From Pseudomonadota bacterium (GTDB taxonomy: Bacteria > Pseudomonadota > Alphaproteobacteria > Rhodospirillales > Magnetospirillaceae), in contig JAFAAW010000014.1 in the NCBI GenBank assembly GCA_023426365.1, forward strand, positions 1 through 12,105: a stretch of DNA of 12,105 nucleotides, read 5' to 3'. The translations under genes and the position numbers were made by a program. Shown one piece after another: positions 6,911 to 12,105 of this stretch. A model generated the notes under the pieces. It saw only the letters and a list, made by a program, of their open reading frames with translations. It was not told the DNA's origin and searched no databases. Position 1 is the first letter of the stretch. Each line of letters begins with the position of its first letter.

Positions 6911-7922
6911 GCTGTTTCCACAGCAGATCCTGCCGGGTTTCCGCCACGTTGTCGCAATAGCTGAAGAAATCCAGCGACGAGGCGATGGGGGCGACGATCT
7001 CGGGCGCCTCGAGCAGGGACTTGGCCATGTGCTGCTCGGACCCGCGCACCATGTTGGCATAGCCGTTGTAGTTGCTTTCCATGGCGGCGATCTCGGGACG
7101 CATCATGAACGACAGGAATTTCAGCGCGTCGGCCCGGTTGGGCGCGCCCTTGGGGACCACCAGCACGTCGGTCCACACCAGCGAGCCTTCGCGCGGATAG
7201 GCATAGCGCAGGCTGGGCCGCTTCTGCCGGGCCTTGAGCGCGTCCCCGTTCCAGGCCACCCCCAGCACATAGCGGCCGGACGCCAGCAGATCGACGCTGG
7301 TATCGATGTCGGCCAGCGGATAGCGCCGCAGCATGGGGGCAAGCAGGGCGGCCACCCGCTCGAAATGCTCGGGCCTAGTGGAACAGCGCGGCAGCTTCAG
7401 CCACACCAGCGCCAATTGCACCATGTCGTAGCCGCTGTCCAACAGGACGATGCGGCCGGCGATCTCCGGCGGCGGGTCGAACAGCAGGCTCAGGGTGTCG
7501 GCATCGCCGCCATAGACGGCGCTATCCACCACGAAGGCGGTGGTGCCCCACACATGGGGCACCGTGTATTCGTTGCGCGGGTCGAGCGAGCGCGACCGCC
7601 ACACGTCCTCCACGTTCCAGAAATTGGGCAGCCGGTCGGCATACACCCGCTCCACCAGTCCCTTGGCCACCAGAGAACGCACCTGGAAGTCGGCGGGAAA
7701 GGCGATGTCGTAACCCGACGCCCCGCTTTCCAGCGTGGTCAGCAGGTCCACGTAATTGGTCACCGTGTCCACGTGGACACGAACGCCGGTTTCCCGCTCG
7801 AACCGCTCCACCACCTTGGGCGACAGATAGGAGGACCAGGTCAATACCCGCAGTTCCGCGCCCCAGGCGGACGCGGCCAGCATCATGGCGGCGACCGCCG
7901 CCACAACGGGCATTGCTTTCAT
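6888..7922 (-). CDS. Periplasmic ABC-type substrate-binding protein, PotD/PotF-like (polyamine family)
   Basis: A 344-residue solute-binding protein with an N-terminal signal peptide ending near SAWGA (residues 18-22). It follows the PotD pattern along its length: LTWSSYLSPKVVERF (27-41), GYDIAFPADF (70-79), YTVPHVWGTTAFVVD (119-133), WNGDALKARQ (224-233), VWTDVLVVPKGA (249-260) and a GYAN segment (287-290). Residues aligning with polyamine contacts in E. coli PotD are kept at W29, Y32, W224, W250, D252 and Y288 by my eye alignment, so a polyamine or similar cationic ligand is plausible. The ATG at 7922 has GGGGGGAG about six bases upstream. No ABC permease or ATPase gene accompanies it in the window, which is unusual for an importer component; it may use a system elsewhere or act as a sensor partner. 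It converges on the histidine kinase with a 23-bp overlap. Confidence 0.88.
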   Translation of the reverse strand: MKAMPVVAAVAAMMLAASAWGAELRVLTWSSYLSPKVVERFERETGVRVHVDTVTNYVDLLTTLESGASGYDIAFPADFQVRSLVAKGLVERVYADRLPNFWNVEDVWRSRSLDPRNEYTVPHVWGTTAFVVDSAVYGGDADTLSLLFDPPPEIAGRIVLLDSGYDMVQLALVWLKLPRCSTRPEHFERVAALLAPMLRRYPLADIDTSVDLLASGRYVLGVAWNGDALKARQKRPSLRYAYPREGSLVWTDVLVVPKGAPNRADALKFLSFMMRPEIAAMESNYNGYANMVRGSEQHMAKSLLEAPEIVAPIASSLDFFSYCDNVAETRQDLLWKQLREKVGK

Positions 7923-8073
7923 GGGTGGCTCCCCCCTTCCCCGGTGGCGGAAGTGTAGCGCAATCGGAAGCCCGCGTCACATTCTCGCCACCACTTGCGA
8001 CTAAACCGGAGCGCAGAACCGTGTTAAGACCCCCTTACGGCCCAAGCCGGGCCGGGCAAGCCGCTCCAGGATC
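7923..8073. promoter_or_regulatory. Divergent promoter region between binding-protein and antiporter genes
   Basis: This 151-bp spacer must carry both promoters. It contains a 7-bp inverted repeat GGTGGCG (7943-7949) / CGCCACC (7986-7992), which could be an operator, and a compact hairpin CGGCCC (8038-8043) / GGGCCG (8049-8054) in the antiporter leader. I found no convincing -35/-10 pair. AGG at 8068-8070, only three bases before the antiporter ATG, is a weak ribosome binding site. Confidence 0.35.
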
Positions 8074-9348
8074 ATGGACGTCCACCATCCCCAACTGACC
8101 GCCGCCGCATTGGTTGCCCTGGCCGCACTGGTGTGCGGGGTACTGATGACGCGTTTCCGCCAGCCGGCCATCGTCGGCTACATCCTGGCCGGCGTGGTGC
8201 TGGGACCCAGCGGCCTTGCCCTGGTGTCCAACCGCGACGCGGTCGGCACCTTGGCGGAATTCGGCGTGCTGATGCTGCTGTTCGTGGTCGGCATCGAGCT
8301 GGACATCCGCCGTTTCGTGCAGGGATGGCGGGTGGCGTTGTTCACCACCGCCATCCAGATCGCCGGATCGGTCGGCACCGCCCTGTTGCTGCGCCAAGTG
8401 CTGGGCTGGAGCTTCGGCCTGGCCATGGTGCTGGGTTTCGCGGTGGCGGTATCGTCCACCGCCGTGGTCATCAAGATGCTGGAAAGCTCGGGCGACCTGG
8501 ACAAGCCGGTGGGCCGCACCGTGATCGGCATCCTGATCGCCCAGGACATGGCGGTGGTGCCCATGATGCTGTTCCTGGGCGGGCTAGAGCGCAAGGGCAT
8601 CATGCCGCTGGACGTCATCAAGGTGGTGTTTTCGGTGGTGTTCCTGGTGGTGCTGTTCTGGCTGCTGCTGAAACAGAAGGTCCGCCTGCCCATCACCGAC
8701 CGGTTGGCGCGCTCGGCCGAACTGGGGCCACTGGCGGCGCTGGCGTGGTGCTTCGGCGCGGCCACGCTGTCGGGCCTGCTGGACCTGTCGCCCGCCTATG
8801 GCGCCTTTCTGGCCGGCGTGGTCATCGGCAATTCGTCGCAGCGCGAAACGGTGCTCAAGCACGCCGCCCCGGTGGAAAGCGTGCTGCTGATGGTGTTCTT
8901 CCTGTCCATCGGGTTGCTGCTGGATTTCCAGTTCATCTGGAAGAACCTGGCCCAGGTCATGACCCTTCTGGTCATGGTCACCCTGTTCAAGACCATGCTG
9001 AACGTCAGCGCGTTGCGGCTGTTGGGCCAGGATTGGCGCAGCGCCGCGCTGGCCGGCGTGACCCTGGCCCAGATCGGCGAGTTCAGCTTCCTTCTGGCCG
9101 AGGTGGGCAAGGCCGGCAAGCTCATCACCAGTTCGGAAACCAAGCTGGTGGTGGCAGTCACCGTGCTGTCGCTGGTGCTGTCGCCGTTCTGGCTGATCAC
9201 CATGCGCCGGCTGCACCGGGTGGCCGACACCTCGCTGCGCGGTCTGCTGACATCGGTCTACCGGCGCGAGGCCAATGCGGTGGCCGGCGCCCTGTCGAAA
9301 GGCCGCCGGCTGCTGCCCGGCAAGGCGGTGGGGGGAATGGATGCCTGA
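8074..9348 (+). CDS. CPA2-family monovalent cation:proton antiporter (KefB-type membrane domain)
   Basis: A 424-residue integral inner-membrane protein with the Na+/H+ exchanger fold (CPA2 family), predicted to exchange K+ or Na+ for protons. About 12 hydrophobic helices fill residues 8-378. Family motifs include RQPAIVGYILAGVVLGP (29-45), VVGIELD (71-77), AVSSTAVVIKMLE (125-137), the QD pair at 157-158 in LIAQDMAVVP, AYGAFLAGVVIGNS (241-254) and LAQIGEFSFLLAEVG (331-345). The Asp158 helix is the expected ion-binding site. Unlike full KefB/KefC it has no C-terminal nucleotide-binding TrkA-N domain: after the last helix only some 45 basic, loosely structured residues remain. It must therefore be gated differently or by a separate subunit. 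Its stop overlaps the rnhB start by 8 bp (ATGGATGCCTGA), so the two are probably co-transcribed. Confidence 0.92.
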   Translation: MDVHHPQLTAAALVALAALVCGVLMTRFRQPAIVGYILAGVVLGPSGLALVSNRDAVGTLAEFGVLMLLFVVGIELDIRRFVQGWRVALFTTAIQIAGSVGTALLLRQVLGWSFGLAMVLGFAVAVSSTAVVIKMLESSGDLDKPVGRTVIGILIAQDMAVVPMMLFLGGLERKGIMPLDVIKVVFSVVFLVVLFWLLLKQKVRLPITDRLARSAELGPLAALAWCFGAATLSGLLDLSPAYGAFLAGVVIGNSSQRETVLKHAAPVESVLLMVFFLSIGLLLDFQFIWKNLAQVMTLLVMVTLFKTMLNVSALRLLGQDWRSAALAGVTLAQIGEFSFLLAEVGKAGKLITSSETKLVVAVTVLSLVLSPFWLITMRRLHRVADTSLRGLLTSVYRREANAVAGALSKGRRLLPGKAVGGMDA

Positions 9349-9946
9349 TCTGTCGCTGGAACAACGCCTGGGCGGCGTGGTCGCCGGCATCGACGAGGTG
9401 GGACGCGGGCCGCTGGCCGGGCCGGTCATCACGGCCGCCGTGATCATCGACCCCGCCACCCTGCCCGTGCGCCTGGCCGAGGAGCTGAACGATTCCAAGA
9501 AGCTGTCGGCCAAGAAGCGCGAAACCCTGGCCGCGCTGGTGCTGGAGCATTGCGCCTACGGTTTCGGCGAGGCCAGCGTGGCCGAGATCGACCGCCTCAA
9601 CATCCTGAAGGCCACCATGCTCGCCATGCGCCGCGCGGTCGAGGCGCTGGGCCGGCCCATCAATCATGCCCTGGTGGACGGCAATCAGGTGCCGCAGCTC
9701 AGCTGCCCGGTCACCTGCGTGGTCGGCGGCGACGGCCACAGCCTGTCCATCGCCGCGGCCTCGGTCATCGCCAAGGTGCGCCGCGACCGCCTGATGGCCG
9801 AATTGGCCCGCCAATTCCCCGGCTATGGCTGGGAACGCAATGCCGGCTATGGCACCGCCGCTCATCTGGACGGCCTGCGGCGGCTGGGGCCGACGCCCCA
9901 CCACCGCGTCAGCTTCGCCCCCGTCGCCCAGTTGAGCCTGCTGTAG
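9341..9946 (+). CDS. rnhB: Ribonuclease HII
   Basis: A 201-residue type 2 RNase H that cuts the RNA strand of RNA/DNA hybrids and removes single misincorporated ribonucleotides. The catalytic D-E-D-D set is complete: GIDEVGRGPLAG (16-27) gives Asp18, Glu19 and the family GRG motif; ALVDGN (110-115) gives Asp113; and GGDGHSLSIAAASVIAKVRRD (129-149) gives Asp131. GYGWERNAGYGT (161-172) is the conserved C-terminal segment. I chose the ATG at 9341, which begins MPDLSLEQRL and has GGGGGA four bases upstream; the frame is open further upstream, but that lies inside the antiporter gene. rnhB lies near ccrM in several alphaproteobacteria, which supports both calls; here an SPW gene on the opposite strand separates them. 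Confidence 0.97.
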   Translation: MPDLSLEQRLGGVVAGIDEVGRGPLAGPVITAAVIIDPATLPVRLAEELNDSKKLSAKKRETLAALVLEHCAYGFGEASVAEIDRLNILKATMLAMRRAVEALGRPINHALVDGNQVPQLSCPVTCVVGGDGHSLSIAAASVIAKVRRDRLMAELARQFPGYGWERNAGYGTAAHLDGLRRLGPTPHHRVSFAPVAQLSLL

Positions 9947-9960
9947 CGGGCGCCCCGCTA
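9944..9960. terminator. Symmetric hairpin formed by the two convergent stop codons
   Basis: TAGCGGG (9944-9950) and CCCGCTA (9954-9960) pair perfectly around a 3-base loop. The left arm begins with the rnhB stop and the right arm ends with the complement of the SPW gene stop. No T-run follows on either strand, so it is not a textbook intrinsic terminator, but its position between converging genes suggests a bidirectional transcript-end structure. Confidence 0.45.
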
Positions 9961-10329
9961 AACCGCCACCCGGTCCTCGGCCCCATGGGCCAGCGCGTCC
10001 CACAGCGCCAGCCCGCCGACCAGCAGGCCGACCACCACGTGGTTCCACAGGGCGGCGGCGTTCTCGGCCCCGGCGAAGCCCATCACCCAGGGCGCCACCA
10101 GCAGCCAGACGCCCATGATCACGTTGACCCATTCCTGCCATGGCGCGAACAGGATCAGCGCGGCCAGCGACACCGCCGCCACCACCACGCCCATGATCCA
10201 GGAATCCCAGGCCGCCGAGCGCAAAGGCGCGTAGCCCAGCACCCACGGCGACACGAACAGCCATAGTCCCAGCGCCAGATTGGCCCAATCCTGCCAATGG
10301 CGGCGCAGCGCGTGCGGTCCGATCGGCAT
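9958..10329 (-). CDS. SPW-repeat membrane protein
   Basis: A 123-residue membrane protein with two copies of the SPW repeat. Copy 1 (about 12-60) starts WQDWANLALGLWLFVSPWVLG, and copy 2 (about 64-111) starts WQEWVNVIMGVWLLVAPWVMG; the signature is SPW at 27-29 and APW at 79-81. Each copy has two hydrophobic helices, so four membrane passes are likely. The family function is unknown. The track could be read from 10407, but I prefer the ATG at 10329: AGGGAG lies eight bases upstream and the protein then begins just before the first repeat. Its leader contains a large nested hairpin. It is transcribed away from ccrM and towards rnhB, so it interrupts the rnhB-ccrM neighbourhood. Confidence 0.87.
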   Translation of the reverse strand: MPIGPHALRRHWQDWANLALGLWLFVSPWVLGYAPLRSAAWDSWIMGVVVAAVSLAALILFAPWQEWVNVIMGVWLLVAPWVMGFAGAENAAALWNHVVVGLLVGGLALWDALAHGAEDRVAV

Positions 10330-10340
10330 GTGTTGCACTC

Positions 10341-10408
10341 CCTGTCCGACCTGATCGCCGGCCATTTGGGCCGGCCGCACCGGACAGGCAATTGTCCCCT
10401 CGGGCAAT
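10341..10408 (-). promoter_or_regulatory. Nested hairpin structure in the SPW gene leader
   Basis: Outer arms CCTGTCCG (10341-10348) and CGGACAGG (10381-10388) enclose inner arms GCCGGCC (10357-10363) and GGCCGGC (10369-10375) around a 5-base loop; all pairs are perfect. A second small hairpin follows (ATTGTCCC 10391-10398 with GGGCAAT 10402-10408, one bulge). The outer arm overlaps the SPW ribosome binding site (complement of 10338-10343), so folding could mask it. It may also be an operator shared with ccrM. Confidence 0.5.
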
Positions 10409-10418
10409 GCGCTTCCGA

Positions 10419-10479
10419 GACTCCACCGATGAGAGTCAGGGATTCCAATAGGTTCTTGACGGACTCTCGCGTTTGACTC
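10419..10479. promoter_or_regulatory. Cluster of five GANTC (CcrM) sites in the ccrM promoter region
   Basis: GANTC sites occur at 10419-10423 (GACTC), 10433-10437 (GAGTC), 10441-10445 (GATTC), 10462-10466 (GACTC) and 10475-10479 (GACTC), immediately before the ccrM start at 10492. GANTC is the target of the enzyme encoded downstream. In Caulobacter, ccrM expression responds to the methylation state of GANTC sites in its own promoter and to the methylation-reading regulator GcrA, so autoregulation is the obvious reading. A -35-like TTGACG lies at 10456-10461. No TTAA-N7-TTAA CtrA box was seen. Confidence 0.8.
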
Positions 10480-10491
10480 AAAGTGCCTCGC

Positions 10492-11580
10492 ATGGCCCTA
10501 CCGCTCGACACCATTCTCGAGGGCGATTGCATCGCCCACCTGGAAGCCCTGCCCGCCAAATCGGTGGACCTGGTCTTCGCCGACCCGCCCTATAACCTTC
10601 AGTTGGGCGGCGAACTGCTGCGCCCCAACAACAGCAAGGTGGACGGCGTCGATGACGAGTGGGACCGCTTCGACAGCTTCAAGGATTATGACGAGTTCAC
10701 CCGCCGTTGGCTGGCCGCCGCCCGCCGCGTGCTGAAGGACGACGGCGCGCTGTGGGTGATCGGCAGCTACCACAACATCTTCCGGGTCGGCGCCACCCTG
10801 CAGGACCTGGGGTTCTGGATGCTGAACGACATCGTCTGGCGCAAATCCAACCCCATGCCCAATTTCCGCGGCACCCGCTTCACCAACGCGCATGAGACCT
10901 TGATCTGGTGCGCCAAGTCGGCGGAAAGCCGCTACACCTTCAATTACGACGCCATGAAGGCGCTGAACGACGACCTGCAGATGCGCAGCGACTGGACCAT
11001 CCCGCTGTGCACCGGGTCCGAGCGCCTGAAGGGGGCCGAGGGCGCCAAGGTCCACCCGACCCAGAAGCCCGAGATGCTGCTGTACCGCGTGCTGATGGCG
11101 ACCACCAAGCCGGGCGACGTGGTGGTGGACCCGTTCTTCGGCACCGGCACCACCGGCGCGGTCGCCAAGAAGCTGGGGCGCCATTTCATCGGCATGGAGC
11201 GCGACCCCGGCTATATCGCCGCCGCGCGCGAGCGCATCAACAAGGTGCGCCCGGTCACCGACCTGTCGCTGCTGACCACCCCGTCCAAGCGCACCGAGCC
11301 GCGCATCCCCTTCGGCACCGTGGTCGAGCGCGGCCTGCTGGAGCCGGGCACCGTGCTGTACGGCGGCGACAAGGCCAAGTGGACGGCCAAGGTCAACACC
11401 GACGGCACCCTGGTCACCACCAGCCCCACCGGCAACCATCGCGGCTCGATCCACAAGGTGGGCGCGCTGGTGCAGAACGCGCCGGCCTGCAACGGATGGA
11501 CCTTCTGGCGCATCAAGGACGGCGAGGAGTTCGTCCCCATCGATGCGCTGCGCCAGAAGATCCGGGCCGAGCTGCACTAA
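10492..11580 (+). CDS. ccrM: CcrM-type DNA adenine N6-methyltransferase (GANTC)
   Basis: A 362-residue beta-class N6-adenine methyltransferase that closely follows Caulobacter CcrM, the cell-cycle methylase acting on GANTC. The catalytic motif DPPYNLQLGG (31-40) comes first and the AdoMet motif DPFFGTGTTG (213-222) later, the order that defines the beta class. Between them are WVIGSYHNIFRVG (88-100), WRKSNPMPNFRGTRF (116-130), MRSDWTIPLCTG (164-175) and HPTQKPE (188-194). The C-terminal part (about 265-355), with EPRIPFGTVVERGLL and GSIHKVGALVQNAPACNGW, is the RAMA-type DNA-recognition extension of CcrM. I chose ATG at 10492, which puts GDC at residue 11 as in Caulobacter CcrM; GTG at 10483 is also possible. 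Neither start has a clear ribosome binding site. This is a solitary housekeeping methylase: no restriction enzyme gene is present. It is probably controlled by the GANTC cluster just upstream. Confidence 0.97.
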   Translation: MALPLDTILEGDCIAHLEALPAKSVDLVFADPPYNLQLGGELLRPNNSKVDGVDDEWDRFDSFKDYDEFTRRWLAAARRVLKDDGALWVIGSYHNIFRVGATLQDLGFWMLNDIVWRKSNPMPNFRGTRFTNAHETLIWCAKSAESRYTFNYDAMKALNDDLQMRSDWTIPLCTGSERLKGAEGAKVHPTQKPEMLLYRVLMATTKPGDVVVDPFFGTGTTGAVAKKLGRHFIGMERDPGYIAAARERINKVRPVTDLSLLTTPSKRTEPRIPFGTVVERGLLEPGTVLYGGDKAKWTAKVNTDGTLVTTSPTGNHRGSIHKVGALVQNAPACNGWTFWRIKDGEEFVPIDALRQKIRAELH

Positions 11581-11592
11581 ATCCACACGCCG

Positions 11593-11612
11593 CCCCGGGT
11601 TGAACCCCGGGG
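11593..11612 (+). terminator. Terminator-like hairpin after ccrM
   Basis: CCCCGGG (11593-11599) and CCCGGGG (11606-11612) form a 7-bp GC stem with a 6-base loop, 12 bases after the ccrM stop. The following AAATT is short and not a U-tract, so termination may be partial. It separates ccrM from the lipoyl-domain gene. A short direct repeat CCGGCATCA (11618-11626, 11630-11638) follows. Confidence 0.5.
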
Positions 11613-11655
11613 AAATTCCGGCATCATCACCGGCATCACTTCCCGGTGGGCAGCC

Positions 11656-11925
11656 TTGATCGAGATCCGCGTCCCCAAATTCCCCGAATGCGCCGAACCC
11701 TGCGGCGCCTGCTTCAATGCCGACGACACGCTGGACGTGTTCGTCGCCGCCGTGCTGGTGCGGGCGGGCGACCAGGTGGAGGAAGGCGACGTGGTGGCCG
11801 AGGTGGAAACCAACAAGGCGACGGTCGAGGTGACGGCGCCCGCCGCCGGCACCGTGCGCGAGGTGATGGTCAGGAATGCCGATTCGGTGACCGAGGATGC
11901 ATTGCTGATGACCCTGGACGATTGA
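11656..11925 (+). CDS. Stand-alone biotinyl/lipoyl-domain protein
   Basis: An 89-residue protein that is essentially one biotinyl/lipoyl carrier domain. The modification motif is VETNKATVEV (50-59), with Lys54 the expected lipoylation site; the flanking GDQVEEGDVVAEVE (38-51) and APAAGTVREVMV (61-72) give the usual flattened barrel with its pseudo-symmetry. ETNKA resembles the E(T/S)DKA of lipoyl domains more than the MKM of biotin carriers, so lipoyl is likelier. The first 20 residues are unusual for such a domain: ECAEPCGACF holds Cys12, Cys16 and Cys19. The start is the TTG at 11656, with GGTGGG about seven bases upstream; no other in-frame start precedes the conserved strand. No dehydrogenase, carboxylase or lipoate ligase gene is adjacent, so its partner enzyme is unknown. 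It lies between ccrM and lysK on the same strand. Confidence 0.8.
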   Translation: MIEIRVPKFPECAEPCGACFNADDTLDVFVAAVLVRAGDQVEEGDVVAEVETNKATVEVTAPAAGTVREVMVRNADSVTEDALLMTLDD

Positions 11926-11986
11926 CGAAGGGGGCGGGCGGGGACTACGGTTCCGCTCTTTCCTTAACCGTCAGAGTACCTCGATC
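11926..11986 (+). promoter_or_regulatory. Spacer before lysK with an inverted repeat
   Basis: This 61-bp spacer contains the inverted repeat ACGGTT (11947-11952) / AACCGT (11966-11971), separated by 13 bases. It may be a weak terminator or an operator for lysK. No clear promoter or strong ribosome binding site is visible; GAG near 11974 is the best purine match before the ATG. Confidence 0.25.
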
Positions 11987-12105
11987 ATGTCCGACCTTTC
12001 CGACCTCGCCCGCAATGCCACCGCCTGGCCGTTCCAGGAAGCCAAGGCCCTGCTGGACGAGCGCCTGAAAGGCAAAACCCCGGACAAGGGCTTCGTGCTG
12101 TTCGA
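11987..12105 (+). CDS. lysK: Class I lysyl-tRNA synthetase, N-terminal fragment (cut by window edge)
   Basis: The frame opened by the ATG at 11987 stays open to the right edge and encodes 39 residues, beginning MSDLSDLARNATAWPFQEAK and continuing to DKGFVLF. The pattern AWPF-x-EA followed some twenty residues later by G-x-VLFE is the start of class I (archaeal-type) lysine-tRNA ligase, the form used by many alphaproteobacteria in place of the class II LysS. The enzyme charges tRNA-Lys with lysine in the cytoplasm. The HIGH-like motif expected shortly after this point lies outside the window, so the assignment rests on the N-terminal pattern alone. Whether it shares a transcript with the lipoyl-domain gene, 61 bp upstream, cannot be told. 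Confidence 0.8.
   Translation, partial: MSDLSDLARNATAWPFQEAKALLDERLKGKTPDKGFVLF

Noticed and set aside
5705..7060. A 451-codon minus-strand frame covering the histidine kinase
   Set aside because: Low-complexity Gln/Arg/Gly/His-rich translation; the plus strand has all the kinase boxes.
10330..10407. Longer SPW protein starting at 10407
   Set aside because: The extension would run through the nested hairpin, has no membrane-protein character, and the ATG at 10329 has a clear ribosome binding site.
10498..11586. A 362-codon open frame antisense to ccrM, nearly the same extent as the gene
   Set aside because: The sense strand encodes a full CcrM with all motifs. The antisense translation has no recognisable motif and is the usual GC-driven shadow.
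1..12105. CRISPR arrays, tRNA or rRNA genes, phage or defence-system genes
   Set aside because: I saw no regularly spaced repeats, no tRNA-like cloverleaf and no recognisable defence genes. The methyltransferase is a solitary cell-cycle CcrM without a restriction partner.

Overview
The window looks like chromosomal DNA from a high-GC alphaproteobacterium, most likely of the Rhodospirillales (Magnetospirillum-like). The case rests on four things: a CcrM-type GANTC adenine methyltransferase gene near rnhB, the start of a class I (archaeal-type) lysyl-tRNA synthetase, GC-rich third codon positions throughout, and the general look of the proteins. I infer the genus from family resemblance; nothing in the sequence proves it.

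Layout. At the extreme left edge (1-49, minus) is the first 16 codons of an IS5-family transposase, followed by that element's outer end. From 4954 down to 124 on the minus strand runs an iron-acquisition operon: a TonB-dependent catecholate-siderophore-type receptor, a PiuC-type Fe(II)/2-oxoglutarate hydroxylase, a Sel1-repeat protein and an FMN-dependent 2-hydroxy-acid dehydrogenase. The last three genes are joined by two ATGA stop/start overlaps. A hairpin lies between the receptor and piuC. Upstream is a 405-bp AT-richer divergent region (4955-5359) with a good Fur box at 5206-5224. On its other side is a multi-pass membrane histidine kinase (5360-6910, plus). The kinase ends tail-to-tail, with a 23-bp overlap, against a PotD-like periplasmic binding protein (6888-7922, minus).

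Further right, a KefB-type CPA2 antiporter (8074-9348) overlaps rnhB (9341-9946) by 8 bp. A convergent two-repeat SPW membrane protein (9958-10329, minus) sits between rnhB and ccrM (10492-11580). The last genes are a stand-alone lipoyl-type domain protein (11656-11925) and the start of lysK (11987 to the edge).

The most notable signals are regulatory. Five GANTC sites, the CcrM target, lie within 61 bp immediately upstream of ccrM, while I count only six in the other 12 kb by eye. One of those six lies inside the Fur box that probably controls the siderophore receptor operon, which raises the possibility of cross-talk between methylation and iron regulation. The SPW gene has a large nested hairpin in its leader that overlaps its ribosome binding site. 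I did not find a complete, obviously new multi-gene defence or biosynthetic system. The less usual parts are the iron operon with its hydroxy-acid dehydrogenase, the orphan lipoyl protein with three N-terminal cysteines, and the methylation-linked control regions.
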